DNA of 64,000 nt from Bacteroidales bacterium (GCA_028709785.1 JAQUTK010000005.1:1-64000), one strand, 5' to 3'; counted from the stretch's first letter, positions 46,604-57,097 are shown. The notes: generated from the sequence alone by a model not told the origin. A program made the numbers and translations.

Positions 46604-48412
46604 TTATTTGGATGGACTCACCCGGTAAAGAGCGGCTCCATGAAACGGCACAACCGGCGCAAACTCTTTACTGAAGGTGCCGACATCTTTGTGCTGCCAA
46701 AGGTCGCGGATCTTCACCGAACCGGTAAATCCTAGTTCCTGAAGGGAAACAGGTATTTTGACAGGGTCATTCACAACATACGGAGAGGCATTGAAAACCA
46801 TTACTTTTACGGTTGCTCCTCTTCCCTGATCGATACCTCCCTTATCCAGACCGCCAAAAGTCTTGAATCGTGTGTATCCTTCCGGAAGATCGAACTCGAT
46901 AAGGGATGGAGCATGTGTTCCGATACCATAAGCTATCTTTTTACCATCTACTGACATGGGAGCTCCACCTACTGCCGAAGAGGTAGTTGCTCTGCGCCAG
47001 CCGGAAGTGGCACTCTTCCATTTCAGATCAGTCAGCTTCAATTCACCTTTAGGTCCGACAAGACGCGGTTCGCACCAGTCAAAATGATCTGACGCAAAAT
47101 CATCGTTACCGATATCTGCAAGTAAGAAGAGCTTTTTAGCATTCGTAATATCGACATCTATCTCCACACCATGTCCGGGAGTTTGTCTGGTAATCAGTTC
47201 ACTGCTGAAAACAGCCTTTTTCGCATCCATCGCTTCTTTATCGCGGGTATTGAACAGTGCCAGATATTTATCTTTACTTCCCGGCACATCGGCAACCCAG
47301 GCTATTAACCCGTCTTCCGTGCGATACAGCTGACGATTATTTTCACTGTGTTGATTGACAGCGAGCACTTCGTCATTGGTAAGCAACGAGAGAGTCAGAG
47401 AGTCGGTCTTTGTCATGTCGCCACCATGCATAAGAGGTGAACGGGCAATGCTCCAAAGCGTCATCAAAGTAAACTGTTCCTCGGTGGTAAAGTTTGTCTT
47501 TCTTCCCAGTTGCAGCATACCCAACGGAAGCATATCGGCATCCGGATAGGCTCCGGTAATACGATACGGAGTCCAGTCGTGGAGTCGCTTGAACTGATCA
47601 TACAAAGCTCTCCAGTTATCCCAGAAATCGTCGCTGACACGCCACATGTTTGCATTTTGATTGACACTCGGTCCGGCAGAAAGCGGTGTTTCGCCGGGTG
47701 AGGTACTGAACACAATCTTACGGCCTGTTTTGTCGATTGCTTTGCGAATCGCTTCTACTTCAGGTTGATGATAGGGACGGCTGAGATCATCGACTTTGAT
47801 GAAGTCAACACCCCAGGAAGCAACCATTTCCATGATCGAGTTGTAATATTCCTGCGCTCCCGGCTTGGTCATATCCACACCATACATATCCGGATTCCAA
47901 CCGCACGTACTGTTTACATCTGCAATATCTGCGGCACGGGCAGTCGTTCCTTTTATTGGTGTGTTCTGCTTCACTGCCTGACGAGGAATACCCCGCATCA
48001 TGTGAATACCAAACTTAAGACCTTTGGCATGAACGTAATCAGCCAGGGGTTTAAAGCCTTTGCCATTGACGGCAGATGGAAACTTCTTGGGAGCCGGAAG
48101 AAGACGGCTGAACTCATCCATCGTCAATACGGCGTCTTTTGCATATTCATATCCCTTGGAATTCTGTTCATACCACTGGATATCTACCACAAAATATTCC
48201 CAACCATGCTTTTTAAGATTTGCAGCCATGAAATCCGCCTGTTGCTTTGCTTCACTTTCAGTGACTTGCGTGCCAAAACAGTCCCAGCTATTCCAACCCA
48301 TCGGTGGAGTTTCTGCCCACATGTGGTAATCCTGTTTCGATTGCGCGCTGACAACAGAAGCACAGGTCAGGCAGCCTACAAGTAAAAGAGATTTTAGTTT
48401 TCTCGAGTTCAT
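46604..48412 (-). CDS. GH27 alpha-galactosidase with C-terminal NPCBM
   Basis: The 602-residue secreted enzyme has a signal peptide ending VVSAQ. The GH27 barrel begins at TPPMGWNSWDCFG (36-48); the nucleophile is D208 in DFIKVDD and the acid/base Asp is in WRVSDDFWDNW (257-267). A beta-sandwich follows. The last about 130 residues form an NPCBM domain (KIAYGIGTHAPSLIEFDLP, TFGGLDKGG). GH27 removes alpha-galactose from galactomannan or similar branches. Last gene of the right operon, with a terminator right after it. Confidence 0.93.
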   Translation of the reverse strand: MNSRKLKSLLLVGCLTCASVVSAQSKQDYHMWAETPPMGWNSWDCFGTQVTESEAKQQADFMAANLKKHGWEYFVVDIQWYEQNSKGYEYAKDAVLTMDEFSRLLPAPKKFPSAVNGKGFKPLADYVHAKGLKFGIHMMRGIPRQAVKQNTPIKGTTARAADIADVNSTCGWNPDMYGVDMTKPGAQEYYNSIMEMVASWGVDFIKVDDLSRPYHQPEVEAIRKAIDKTGRKIVFSTSPGETPLSAGPSVNQNANMWRVSDDFWDNWRALYDQFKRLHDWTPYRITGAYPDADMLPLGMLQLGRKTNFTTEEQFTLMTLWSIARSPLMHGGDMTKTDSLTLSLLTNDEVLAVNQHSENNRQLYRTEDGLIAWVADVPGSKDKYLALFNTRDKEAMDAKKAVFSSELITRQTPGHGVEIDVDITNAKKLFLLADIGNDDFASDHFDWCEPRLVGPKGELKLTDLKWKSATSGWRRATTSSAVGGAPMSVDGKKIAYGIGTHAPSLIEFDLPEGYTRFKTFGGLDKGGIDQGRGATVKVMVFNASPYVVNDPVKIPVSLQELGFTGSVKIRDLWQHKDVGTFSKEFAPVVPFHGAALYRVSPSK

Positions 48413-48451
48413 TTTCGAATATCTATTATTAAACGGTGTTTGATTTATTTC

Positions 48452-50245
48452 TTATCGTTTGGATGGCACGCTCACCCCTTCTGGTGTTAGTGTTATTGGT
48501 TTAATGCTTCCATCCTTATTGAAGTAAAGATGTTCAGCGCAAACCTGGCGCCGACAATCACCTCCAGGTGTACCATTCAATGGATACGACCCGTCATGAT
48601 AGAAGAAATACCATTGTCCTTTAAACTCAACAACTGCCGGATGGATGGTAAATCCGTGCTTTGCAGGTCCGGTAACGAAACCACCATACGTCCAGGGTCC
48701 GGTAATTTTTTTCGCTGTTGAATAGCATATTTGCTCGGGTTGCACCCCGGGAGCATCAGCTGCATACACATTGTAATACAGATCGCCACGTTTAAAAAGC
48801 CATGGTCCTTCCGAAAAGTTCCTGTATGGTACTTTCGTGATTGGTCCATCAATTTCCACCATATTTTGCTTTAGCTTCACCATGTAGCAGTCACCGTTGC
48901 CCCAAGCCATCCATGAAGTGCCATCATCGTCCGTAAAAACAGTCGGATCAATATCGGAGTTTGCCCTGTGCGAATCTGTTGTCATCGCATCGGTAATCAG
49001 AGGTTTACCTGGAAGTGCCTCCTTAAATGGTCCTGTTGGGCTATCTCCCACGGCTACTGTAATGAAGTGACCTTCTTTACGATCCAGTGTAACATAGAAA
49101 TAATATTTTCCCTTTTTCTCCACCACCTGAGCGGCCCATGCCGAACCGCCATTCGCACCTACAAAGTCTTTTGCAGCCAATACCGAACCATGAGCTGTCC
49201 AGTTCTTCATATCTTTGGTCGAATAACAGAGCCAATCAGGCATATTGAACCACCCACCGGGAGAAGCAACATCATGTCCCACATAGACAAAAAGTTCTTC
49301 GCCAACGACCAAGGTAGAAGGATCGGCGGTAAAGGCATCCGGGAAGAGCGGATTCTGACCTGCCACATGTGGCATGGGTTCACCCGAGATACACACCTCA
49401 TCAATGCCACCGTCAAGCACGGCAAGATTGTTAGGAAAACCTCCGGGATACCCACGACCAATGACCCACTGACCTGCGCCACGATTCATCGCTTTACCTT
49501 TAAAGGTAGTAAAGGCCAACTTTCCAAAGTTTTTCTGTTCCGAGGGTTTAACCTCGATTTGCAATTTGGTTTGATCACTTTTGAGATCGTAATTGGCCTG
49601 AGCACGAACATCGTACCACTTCCCGGCTTCTACATCCTCGCCTGCCACAATGCGACGCGGCACTCCATCGGCACACATCACTTCTACAAAGTACTTTTCG
49701 TGCATATTATCAAACCCTATAGACACATCACCAGCCATCTGTCCGTTTCTTGCTTCTTTGCAAAGATAAACCTGTTCGGTGCCAAGCAGGTTGCATTGTA
49801 AGCTTGCCTCTATCATCCAGCTCTTTTGCATATCGTAATAAGCCAGCGGACGGTCAAGAGTTACCACATATTCTGCATTTTTCAATACAAGAGAACGAGT
49901 ATTGGGTTTCCCATTGACAATACTTACCGATACTTTGTCTGAAAAGACGTTTGGAGATAATCTGCTACCACGTGTCTGTACGTAATTTCCTTTACCTGAC
50001 TCATCAAAAGCAAAAGGCTGCGGCTCACTCGAGCCACGATCCGATGCCGTAAGAGGCTGCCCTATGATGGAAAGAGAGGTTGAATCTCCTCGAAGATGCT
50101 GTACTTTCTCAAAACGCCAATAAGCAAGTACTTCACCGGTTGGTGAAGTACTTGCTCCGACTTTTGATACACCAGATACACATCCAATAAAGAACAGCGA
50201 TAACGCTAAATGCACATTGATTGCACGCATCTGATTATGGTTCAT
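48452..50245 (-). CDS. GH43 enzyme with N-terminal concanavalin-like domain
   Basis: The 597-residue secreted protein may be a lipoprotein (Cys after FFIG near residue 22). Residues about 35-290 form a LamG/concanavalin-like sandwich, including LAYWRFEKVQ and GGIDEVCISG. The GH43 propeller follows (about 300-597) with base Asp in TADPSTLV, pKa-modulating Asp in SDIDPTVFTDDDG and acid Glu in FSEGPWLFKR. It lacks the CBM6 carried by its four paralogues. Likely an alpha-L-arabinofuranosidase or beta-xylosidase. Its ATG overlaps the stop of the preceding GH43 gene. Confidence 0.9.
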   Translation of the reverse strand: MNHNQMRAINVHLALSLFFIGCVSGVSKVGASTSPTGEVLAYWRFEKVQHLRGDSTSLSIIGQPLTASDRGSSEPQPFAFDESGKGNYVQTRGSRLSPNVFSDKVSVSIVNGKPNTRSLVLKNAEYVVTLDRPLAYYDMQKSWMIEASLQCNLLGTEQVYLCKEARNGQMAGDVSIGFDNMHEKYFVEVMCADGVPRRIVAGEDVEAGKWYDVRAQANYDLKSDQTKLQIEVKPSEQKNFGKLAFTTFKGKAMNRGAGQWVIGRGYPGGFPNNLAVLDGGIDEVCISGEPMPHVAGQNPLFPDAFTADPSTLVVGEELFVYVGHDVASPGGWFNMPDWLCYSTKDMKNWTAHGSVLAAKDFVGANGGSAWAAQVVEKKGKYYFYVTLDRKEGHFITVAVGDSPTGPFKEALPGKPLITDAMTTDSHRANSDIDPTVFTDDDGTSWMAWGNGDCYMVKLKQNMVEIDGPITKVPYRNFSEGPWLFKRGDLYYNVYAADAPGVQPEQICYSTAKKITGPWTYGGFVTGPAKHGFTIHPAVVEFKGQWYFFYHDGSYPLNGTPGGDCRRQVCAEHLYFNKDGSIKPITLTPEGVSVPSKR

Positions 50246-51693
50246 TTTTTTGTTTTACTTGCTTGGAATTTCCACCAGTCAAAGTTAAACAATTCTCGTC
50301 CGGCTGTAATATTTAGACCGTTAAAACACAAATAAATATCATGTTTTCCTGTTATCTCCTGTTTCAATGGAGATGTAAACACCTTGAATTGGTCCCATCC
50401 ACCGGTACGAGGCAGCGTGTCTGAACATACCAACGATCCGGCAACACTATCCAAACGAACTTCCAGAATACCACCATCAACACCCGCTGCCAATGAAGCT
50501 GAGAATGAAACAGGCGATTGATCGCCAAAGTTCACCTCACGTACTTTGATATAGCCTTTCCCGCGGGTACCGGTAACATATACACCGATCTTCTCACTTT
50601 GAGCAATGGTACATTTCTGAGACCATGCCATTGTTTCTGCCTCCACACGGTTGTAGGGATTCACCTCACCTACCGGTTTGGGACCTTCTTTGGTAGCTGA
50701 GACTGCAGGAATAGTTCCATCCGCATTGTAAGTGAATTGCTCCACACAAGCAGATCTTCCGTAACTGCCACCACCCGGAAGCCATGCGGTATGATAGAAC
50801 ATATAGGAGTTGCCCTTGTAATCAATGATTCCACCATGATTGGTAAAACTGTTTGTTTTTTGGTCTTCCATAATCTTACCCTGATATTTCCATGGACCCG
50901 TCGGACCGTCGCTCATGGAGTAAGATTGAGTCTCACCTCCTTTTCCCATACCGGCAAAGACCATGTAATACTTGCTGTTGCGTTTGTAAAACCAGGGTCC
51001 TTCCACAAACATATCTTTATTCTGGACATTGGCGTTACGGTCGCCTCTGGCACCTCGGGCACCTCCAAATGTCTCAACAGTAAGTGGAACCTTTTCAATT
51101 TCGCCAGAATAGGAAATCATATCCTTGTTGAGTTTGACATAAAACAAACTGCCATTTCCCCAATAAAGATAGGCCTGACCATCGTCATCAATCCAGACAG
51201 TAGGGTCAATATTCGACCAACTTCCGTTTTGAATTAAGGGTTTACCAATCGCATCTTTGAAGGGACCCGTCGGGCTATCAGAAACAGCCACACCAATAGA
51301 CATATCATTTTTTGTACTCTGAGCACAAATGTACCAATAAAACTTGCCGTTGCGTTCAATACACTGAGCAGCCCAGGCACGATCGCGTGCCCATGTGAAC
51401 GATTCCAATGAGATTTGTACGCCATGATCGGTCCAGTTTACCATGTCTGTAGATGACGCTACCCGCCATTTGGTCATGTAGTAAAAGTCAGTACCCGGGA
51501 TATCATCGCCCGTGTACATATAGACAGTATTATTATATACCATCGGTGCCGGATCTGGAGAATAGTGTGTCTGAATAACAGGGTTATCTGCCCGGGTCAT
51601 ACCAAATGATGCAACGAAAGCAATCATAAGAGCTACACAGCTCTTCCTGCTCAGCCACTGAGAGTGATTATCTCCGTATGTGAAGTTTTTCAT
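50242..51693 (-). CDS. GH43 enzyme with C-terminal CBM6
   Basis: The product is 483 residues from the ATG at 51693; an in-frame ATG at 51735 would add 14 residues. Signal peptide, then the five-bladed GH43 propeller with D47 (SPDPAPM), D163 (NIDPTVWIDDDG) and E231 (FVEGPWFYKR). From about 350 a CBM6 begins with NRVEAETMAW and ends FNFDWWKFQ. A Gly/Arg/Asn-rich insert (about 209-225) precedes the catalytic Glu and is absent in the paralogues. Probable arabinofuranosidase or xylosidase acting on arabinoxylan-type chains. Confidence 0.92.
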   Translation of the reverse strand: MKNFTYGDNHSQWLSRKSCVALMIAFVASFGMTRADNPVIQTHYSPDPAPMVYNNTVYMYTGDDIPGTDFYYMTKWRVASSTDMVNWTDHGVQISLESFTWARDRAWAAQCIERNGKFYWYICAQSTKNDMSIGVAVSDSPTGPFKDAIGKPLIQNGSWSNIDPTVWIDDDGQAYLYWGNGSLFYVKLNKDMISYSGEIEKVPLTVETFGGARGARGDRNANVQNKDMFVEGPWFYKRNSKYYMVFAGMGKGGETQSYSMSDGPTGPWKYQGKIMEDQKTNSFTNHGGIIDYKGNSYMFYHTAWLPGGGSYGRSACVEQFTYNADGTIPAVSATKEGPKPVGEVNPYNRVEAETMAWSQKCTIAQSEKIGVYVTGTRGKGYIKVREVNFGDQSPVSFSASLAAGVDGGILEVRLDSVAGSLVCSDTLPRTGGWDQFKVFTSPLKQEITGKHDIYLCFNGLNITAGRELFNFDWWKFQASKTKK

Positions 51694-51736
51694 ATTCGTT
51701 TGTTTAAAGTCTTGATTATAATTCGATTGATTCATC

Positions 51737-53098
51737 TTAATTCATTTTCCACCAGTCGAAGTTGAACAAGCTGCCCTCTCCGCCTTTAAATACGAGGTAC
51801 ACATCATGTACACCGTTCGTACTTTTTAATTTTGAGGTTTGCGCTGCCCAGTTCTGTAATCCACCGGTACTTTTTACTTTCAGAGTTCCCAGCAATTTTC
51901 CGTTTGGCTCGTCGATGCGAACTTCAATCTTTCCACCGGAAGCAACAGAAGCAACACTGGCTTCAAATTTCTTTGCTCCCTTTCCAAAATCCACACCTCT
52001 GACTTTAATCCAGTCGCCGTTTTCTATTTTGCATACATTCATACCACCGGCAGAGCAGATTTCGGTATAGATACCTGATTGTGCATTCATTGTTTCGGCT
52101 TCCACACGCTCGAAAGGATTCAAATTAGACAATTGTGCCACGCCATCAACCGTGTTCTTCATTGTTTCGATTGTACCGTCGGGATTGTGTTTAAACATAT
52201 CCAAACAAAGATTGCGTTTATATACCGGAGCTATTTTTGCCGTTTTAGCAACCACACGGTTGTGATAAGCCTGGTACCATTGATTATTCATCTTGAAGAT
52301 TGCCTGATGATTGTTGTTGTCATTGAGAGGAGGCTGGTTGGAAACAGCACCTCCATAGGTAAATCCGGATGTCGGACTATTGCTCTTCATATAATCAATG
52401 CGCATCTGAGCTCTGGGATTGGCTGAATAAGAGAAATAGTAAATACCATTTTCCTTGTGCATCCAGGATGCTTCAAAGAAGTTTTGCGCAGATAATTTGA
52501 TTGCCGGACCATCCACACTGATCATGTCGCGGTTCAATTTGATCACACGTACGTTATCGTCGCCATTGCCACCAAAATACATGTAAGCCTGTCCGTCGTC
52601 ATCAATAAATGTCATCGGGTCAAAAAGCCACATGTTTCTGGCCGGTTGTACTCCGGGTGTGCTGTTTTCTACCAGCGGTTTGCCAAGAGGATCAACAAAA
52701 GGTCCGAGTGGATTGTTAGCAGTAGCTACACCAATACCATTTCCTCCATTACCAAAATAAAGGAAAAACTTACCGTCACGTTCTATAGGTGATGGAGCCC
52801 AGCTTCTGGCAGCCCATGAACAATTCTTAGGAACCTCAAACACGATTCCGTGATCGGTCCAGTTCTTTAAATCGCTACTGGATACGCAGACAATGGATTT
52901 CATCTGGTATCCGGACCGGTCATCTCCGGGGTTTTCATCATCATTTGAGCAATACAGGTACACGCGTCCGTTAGATACCATCGCACCGGGATCGGCTAGA
53001 AAGCGGTGAGATACAATCGGATAATCGGCCGATGCTTTGGGAGTAAATCCGATCAAAGCAAGAAAGAGTAATACTAAAAAATGGATTCTGTTCTTCAT
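51737..53098 (-). CDS. Divergent GH43 enzyme with C-terminal CBM6
   Basis: The product is 453 residues from the ATG at 53098; the frame runs 90 bases further up, through the intergenic hairpin. Signal peptide ends ASADYP. Catalytic set D36 (LADPGAM), D160 (LFDPMTFIDDDG) and E209, but the usual EGPW is EASW. CBM6 from about 320 (FERVEAETMNA) to FNFDWWKMN. It is the most diverged of the five GH43 proteins here and may have different specificity. Confidence 0.9.
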   Translation of the reverse strand: MKNRIHFLVLLFLALIGFTPKASADYPIVSHRFLADPGAMVSNGRVYLYCSNDDENPGDDRSGYQMKSIVCVSSSDLKNWTDHGIVFEVPKNCSWAARSWAPSPIERDGKFFLYFGNGGNGIGVATANNPLGPFVDPLGKPLVENSTPGVQPARNMWLFDPMTFIDDDGQAYMYFGGNGDDNVRVIKLNRDMISVDGPAIKLSAQNFFEASWMHKENGIYYFSYSANPRAQMRIDYMKSNSPTSGFTYGGAVSNQPPLNDNNNHQAIFKMNNQWYQAYHNRVVAKTAKIAPVYKRNLCLDMFKHNPDGTIETMKNTVDGVAQLSNLNPFERVEAETMNAQSGIYTEICSAGGMNVCKIENGDWIKVRGVDFGKGAKKFEASVASVASGGKIEVRIDEPNGKLLGTLKVKSTGGLQNWAAQTSKLKSTNGVHDVYLVFKGGEGSLFNFDWWKMN

Positions 53099-53137
53099 AA
53101 TTCTAAGATATTTATTTGTAAGTAATAATCGCAGCAT

Positions 53138-53199
53138 AAAACATCTAAATGATTTTGGAAAACTATACTGAAAGTTTTCCGAAATCATTTAGATGTTTT
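53138..53199. other. Long intergenic hairpin between two GH43 genes
   Basis: 27 bases (53138-53164) pair with 53173-53199 around an eight-base loop with one mismatch, which would be a G-U pair in RNA. The stem begins at the stop codon of the upstream GH43 gene and ends 39 bases before the next start codon. Run-off in the minus direction is TTTTATG. Could be an attenuator, an RNA 3'-end stabiliser or a terminator. Confidence 0.8.
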
Positions 53200-54566
53200 T
53201 AAAATTTCCACCAGTTAAAATTGAACATATCATTGGCAGTTCCCTTAAAGACAAAGAATACATCGTGTACCCCTTTCGTTTTGGTCAGTTTGCAGGAAAC
53301 GGTTTTCCAGTTTAGAGTACCTCCCGTGTTTTTTACATGTAAAGTACCTAACAACGCACCCTCTTTACTGTCCAGACGGATTTCAATCTGTCCCCCTTCG
53401 CTTGCTGTCGCAACGCTAGCTGTAAATTTCGTCGCACCTTTACCGAAATCTACACTGCGCACTTTGATATAATCGCCGTTATCAATGTCGGTGACATAAA
53501 TCGTTCCTGCCGAACTTTTAGCCGTTTCAATGCCCTCTTCCCACGCGATGGTTTCAGCTTCCACCTTATTATATGGGTTCAAATTGGACGCACTTTCAGG
53601 TACGCCCTCTCTGGTCGGTGTAATTAATGGAATGGAGCCATCAGGATTAAATTTGAATTCTTCCACACAAACCGACCGTTTAAAGCCACCACCCTCGGGC
53701 AAAGCGCCATTGTGATAAAACAAATAAGATTTTCCTTTAAATTCTGCGTATCCCGGATGGTTGGTAAATGCTCCACGATCCTGAATCACATGCATGATGG
53801 TGTCTCCATAAACCCAGGGACCTGTTGGCTTATCACTGGTTGAATAGGCTAAATGTTCAGGTACTCCACCGGCGGGATAAAGCAAATAGTATTTACTGTT
53901 ACGTTTAAAAAACCACGGGCCTTCTTCATAGGAAGCTGTCCGGTTATCTATCTTTTTGGCACGGTAGCCAAAATTCTCATCTTTCAGATCTTCCTTGACA
54001 ACACCTAGTTCCTGATCGTAGGAAATCATGTCTTCATTGAGTTTGACATGCCAAAGGTTCGGGTTTCCCCAGTACAAATAGGCTTGACCATCGTCATCAA
54101 TATATACAGTTGGATCTATATATCCATAACCAACCAATAACGGTTTGCCGAGTGCATCTTTAAACGGACCCGTCGGACTGTCAGATACAGCCACTCCGAT
54201 TGCATTCCCTCCGTTTTTTTGATTAACAGGAACATAATAATAAAACTTTCCGTTCCGATAGATACACTGACCTGCCCAGGCATCTCCTCTCGACCAACTG
54301 AAATCTTTATAAGACATCACGGTTCCATGATCGGTCCAGTTGACCATATCGGTTGAAGAATAACATTTCCAGTCATTCATCGTAAAGAAGTTTTTCACGG
54401 TTACATCTTCATCATGACTGGTATAAACATAAACAGTACCATTGTGAACCATCGGAGCCGGATCGGCGGTATAGTTAGTCTGGATAATTGGATTTTGCGC
54501 AAAACCGTTCAACGCATTAGCAAACAATGCGATCGAACATAAAAGAAATACTTTTCGTGCTTTCAT
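53199..54566 (-). CDS. GH43 enzyme with C-terminal CBM6
   Basis: The 455-residue secreted protein has a signal peptide ending NGFAQ. GH43 residues: D35 (TADPAPMV), D151 (YIDPTVYIDDDG) and E215 (YEEGPWFFKR). A CBM6 occupies about 325-455, starting NKVEAETIAWE and ending FNFNWWKF. It is closest in layout to the protein at 62016. A probable arabinofuranosidase or xylosidase. It lies 104 bases after the esterase gene, with no obvious promoter in the gap. Confidence 0.92.
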   Translation of the reverse strand: MKARKVFLLCSIALFANALNGFAQNPIIQTNYTADPAPMVHNGTVYVYTSHDEDVTVKNFFTMNDWKCYSSTDMVNWTDHGTVMSYKDFSWSRGDAWAGQCIYRNGKFYYYVPVNQKNGGNAIGVAVSDSPTGPFKDALGKPLLVGYGYIDPTVYIDDDGQAYLYWGNPNLWHVKLNEDMISYDQELGVVKEDLKDENFGYRAKKIDNRTASYEEGPWFFKRNSKYYLLYPAGGVPEHLAYSTSDKPTGPWVYGDTIMHVIQDRGAFTNHPGYAEFKGKSYLFYHNGALPEGGGFKRSVCVEEFKFNPDGSIPLITPTREGVPESASNLNPYNKVEAETIAWEEGIETAKSSAGTIYVTDIDNGDYIKVRSVDFGKGATKFTASVATASEGGQIEIRLDSKEGALLGTLHVKNTGGTLNWKTVSCKLTKTKGVHDVFFVFKGTANDMFNFNWWKF

Positions 54567-54670
54567 TCGTTATGATTTAAATAATTAATGTACAATGTTG
54601 TTTTGATGAAATAACGTTGTTGCTGACACTTTACTTCCATGAGACAACAATGATACTATTCTTCATCTGA

Positions 54671-57061
54671 TTATCTGTTATTCTTTACAATAATCTTTCT
54701 AAGTTGATACTGTTTTTCATCACTGATTTTCACAAGATAGATACCATCAGCGAGTTGAACAGGAATACGCAAATCACTCTCCCCATTTGTCTCACTGCTG
54801 ATCACCTTAGTGCCAACGACAGTAAAGACCTCCACCTTGTTGTGACGAAAATCAGCCGCATGGATGTTTATCTCGTTTCTGACGGGATTAGGAGAAATCG
54901 TTACTTTCTCTTCAGACACATCATTGATACCTGTTACATCCACACGAATGTCTAGGTAGTTAAGATTAAAGCCACCCGTAGTAGCAACCAACTTCAGATA
55001 ATGTTTTCCGGTAGGTATCGTAATGTTTTTTGTTACCGAAGTAAATGTCTGCCAGTTTCCCGTGCTCGGTACAGTTATTGAGCCAACACTTTTATCGTCA
55101 ATATAGCAGTTGATTACACCGTTACTGCTGGTTGAAGCAACGCGATAAGTTATTTGATAACTCGTCGATGTCGAACTGTTTTCAATGGCATACTCCATCC
55201 AATCGGCATTGTCTATATAACCAACATTTGATCCGCCTCCGGCATCACTGGTCGTTTCTGTTTGAACACCGTACTGAGCAATGTATTTTTCCGCTTCAAT
55301 TTTGGCAGGAAGTCCAACATAAGAAGGAGCAGTTACGCGATTGCTGAGAGATAACTCACTAACTGCTTCCAACGCGCCTTTATCAGCGGCTGTCACAGTA
55401 CCGGGTGTATAACTCACAGAAACCTTATCGCCAAAATGTACGTTCTTAAGAAGCTTGAACTGGATGGATGTATTGGAAACAAAGATCTCGTTGCCTTTCA
55501 CAATCACATCATTGACTCTCACGACAAACTGCTTTAGCTGAATTTCTTGCATGTTCATGGGTTTTGAAAATGTCAGATACACAGAAAAGCCATCCGATTC
55601 AATTCGACCTGATTTCATCTGTACAGGCAGACCTTTTGATAGGTTAGTCACAGGAAAAGCAGTAACAGGCTGTAGCAGTCCGCTGTCGGAAGAAGCAATC
55701 GTATTGCCCGTATAGCTGCATGAAAGCGCATAGTCTGCATACACACGTTCGTTCAAAGCAAATGCCAACCGGGTAGAATCGTTCCTGTAAAAAACACATT
55801 GAAGCATCGGAATCTTCTTTGTTCCATTGTATTCAGCAGTAAGCGACAACGAATCGCTCTCTGTCGGTATCAACATCTTCTTATTAAACTGAACAATAAG
55901 CGTATCTCCGTTTTTGTCCGATGTTATTTCGGTAATTATCGGAGAAGAACCTTGCAGCAGATTCACAACGGAAGTATTCTTAAAGTTTTCCAGTTTCTTG
56001 TCATACGTAGAGAGTACATTACCATTATAGTATGTCAACAGAACATTGTTTTCCTTGCGAATGCTGTCTGCTAAATGAACGGTCAGATGGGTTGAATCAC
56101 TATACACAACGCTATCCACTTTCACCACCTCATTATCCACTTTGACAACAAATCCGGTGTAGGCATCCAGTTTCTTCAACGCAATACTAAAAGCTACTCC
56201 GACCTGCTTTGGAGTAGTATCAGCCACAGAGGCAGAAAGATACTCAGGAACACCAAAACCAAGCGAAAAATTCTTGCAAAAGTTCCAAATCTCCTGGCTG
56301 GTATTTACTCCATTTGCATCATTTGAATGCCAGTGCCCCACTCCTTCCAGACTCAACAAGACAACCTGCACCTGATCCTTTCCGGGACCCCAAACATATT
56401 TTGTTCCATTGGATGAGGTTTTACCAACAGGATAAGGTTTGGTTACTTGGGCAGTAGCAGGACATTCATTTCTGGAAACCCAGGCATCCAGACAGGTTTG
56501 AACTCCGCTATAAGGAACAACGGGATCGCCTGTGCCATGCGTATGGATAATTGGAATCGGACGGGTACTGTTCGTATTCGGTCCACCCATCAGATAACCA
56601 CTTACCGGAGCAAAAGCAGCAATTTTATCAGCGATCACATTGGCGGCATGATAAGTCATCATGCCACCCATTGAAAATCCGGAAAGATAAACACGCTTGC
56701 GGTCAATGCCATAGCGGTTAGACATTTCATTGATGATAGCCAGGATAAAATCAGTATCTATCGTTCCTGAAATATCCCATGAATTATTGATACCGGCAGG
56801 ATAAACCACCACAAATTTGTTGGCTTTCGCAACAGTCTCCCATTGAGCTTGGCCTTTCTGATAGTTTATATCCTGATTCAATCCATGTAAAGAAAGGAGC
56901 AACGGCCTGTTCTTTTCGATTCCCGGAGGCGCATACACCAGCATGGTCCGGGTTCTCGTTCCTACCTTAAGGGTCTCAGTCTGCGCTTTTATTGCGGATG
57001 AGTGCAAGAAAAGAGCCAGCAGTGTCAATAGCAAAGGAAAACGCATGATTTTATTTTTCAT
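54671..57061 (-). CDS. Multidomain secreted esterase with CBM6 and T9SS sorting domain
   Basis: The 796-residue protein starts with a signal peptide, then an alpha/beta-hydrolase of the PHB-depolymerase/CE1 feruloyl-esterase type (about 30-268). The likely triad is S130 in SGFSMGGM, D179 in HGTGDPV and H243 in GVGHWH. Three SwmB-like beta-sandwich modules follow (about 275-580), then CBM6 (585-708: AKIEAEKY, GGGSNVGYIDNADWMEYA) and a type A T9SS sorting domain (719-796: TISPNPVRNEINI, GIYLVKIS). It should be exported through T9SS and anchored or released at the surface. A feruloyl or acetyl esterase on arabinoxylan is plausible. The tail is paralogous to that of the GH5 gene upstream. Confidence 0.88.
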   Translation of the reverse strand: MKNKIMRFPLLLTLLALFLHSSAIKAQTETLKVGTRTRTMLVYAPPGIEKNRPLLLSLHGLNQDINYQKGQAQWETVAKANKFVVVYPAGINNSWDISGTIDTDFILAIINEMSNRYGIDRKRVYLSGFSMGGMMTYHAANVIADKIAAFAPVSGYLMGGPNTNSTRPIPIIHTHGTGDPVVPYSGVQTCLDAWVSRNECPATAQVTKPYPVGKTSSNGTKYVWGPGKDQVQVVLLSLEGVGHWHSNDANGVNTSQEIWNFCKNFSLGFGVPEYLSASVADTTPKQVGVAFSIALKKLDAYTGFVVKVDNEVVKVDSVVYSDSTHLTVHLADSIRKENNVLLTYYNGNVLSTYDKKLENFKNTSVVNLLQGSSPIITEITSDKNGDTLIVQFNKKMLIPTESDSLSLTAEYNGTKKIPMLQCVFYRNDSTRLAFALNERVYADYALSCSYTGNTIASSDSGLLQPVTAFPVTNLSKGLPVQMKSGRIESDGFSVYLTFSKPMNMQEIQLKQFVVRVNDVIVKGNEIFVSNTSIQFKLLKNVHFGDKVSVSYTPGTVTAADKGALEAVSELSLSNRVTAPSYVGLPAKIEAEKYIAQYGVQTETTSDAGGGSNVGYIDNADWMEYAIENSSTSTSYQITYRVASTSSNGVINCYIDDKSVGSITVPSTGNWQTFTSVTKNITIPTGKHYLKLVATTGGFNLNYLDIRVDVTGINDVSEEKVTISPNPVRNEINIHAADFRHNKVEVFTVVGTKVISSETNGESDLRIPVQLADGIYLVKISDEKQYQLRKIIVKNNR

Positions 57062-57097
57062 TTGATTTACTTTTTTGAATACGATTGGCTGAAATGA

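Noticed and set aside
48968-49801. Plus-strand open frame within a GH43 gene
   Set aside because: No recognisable domain; the minus-strand GH43 has all three catalytic residues.
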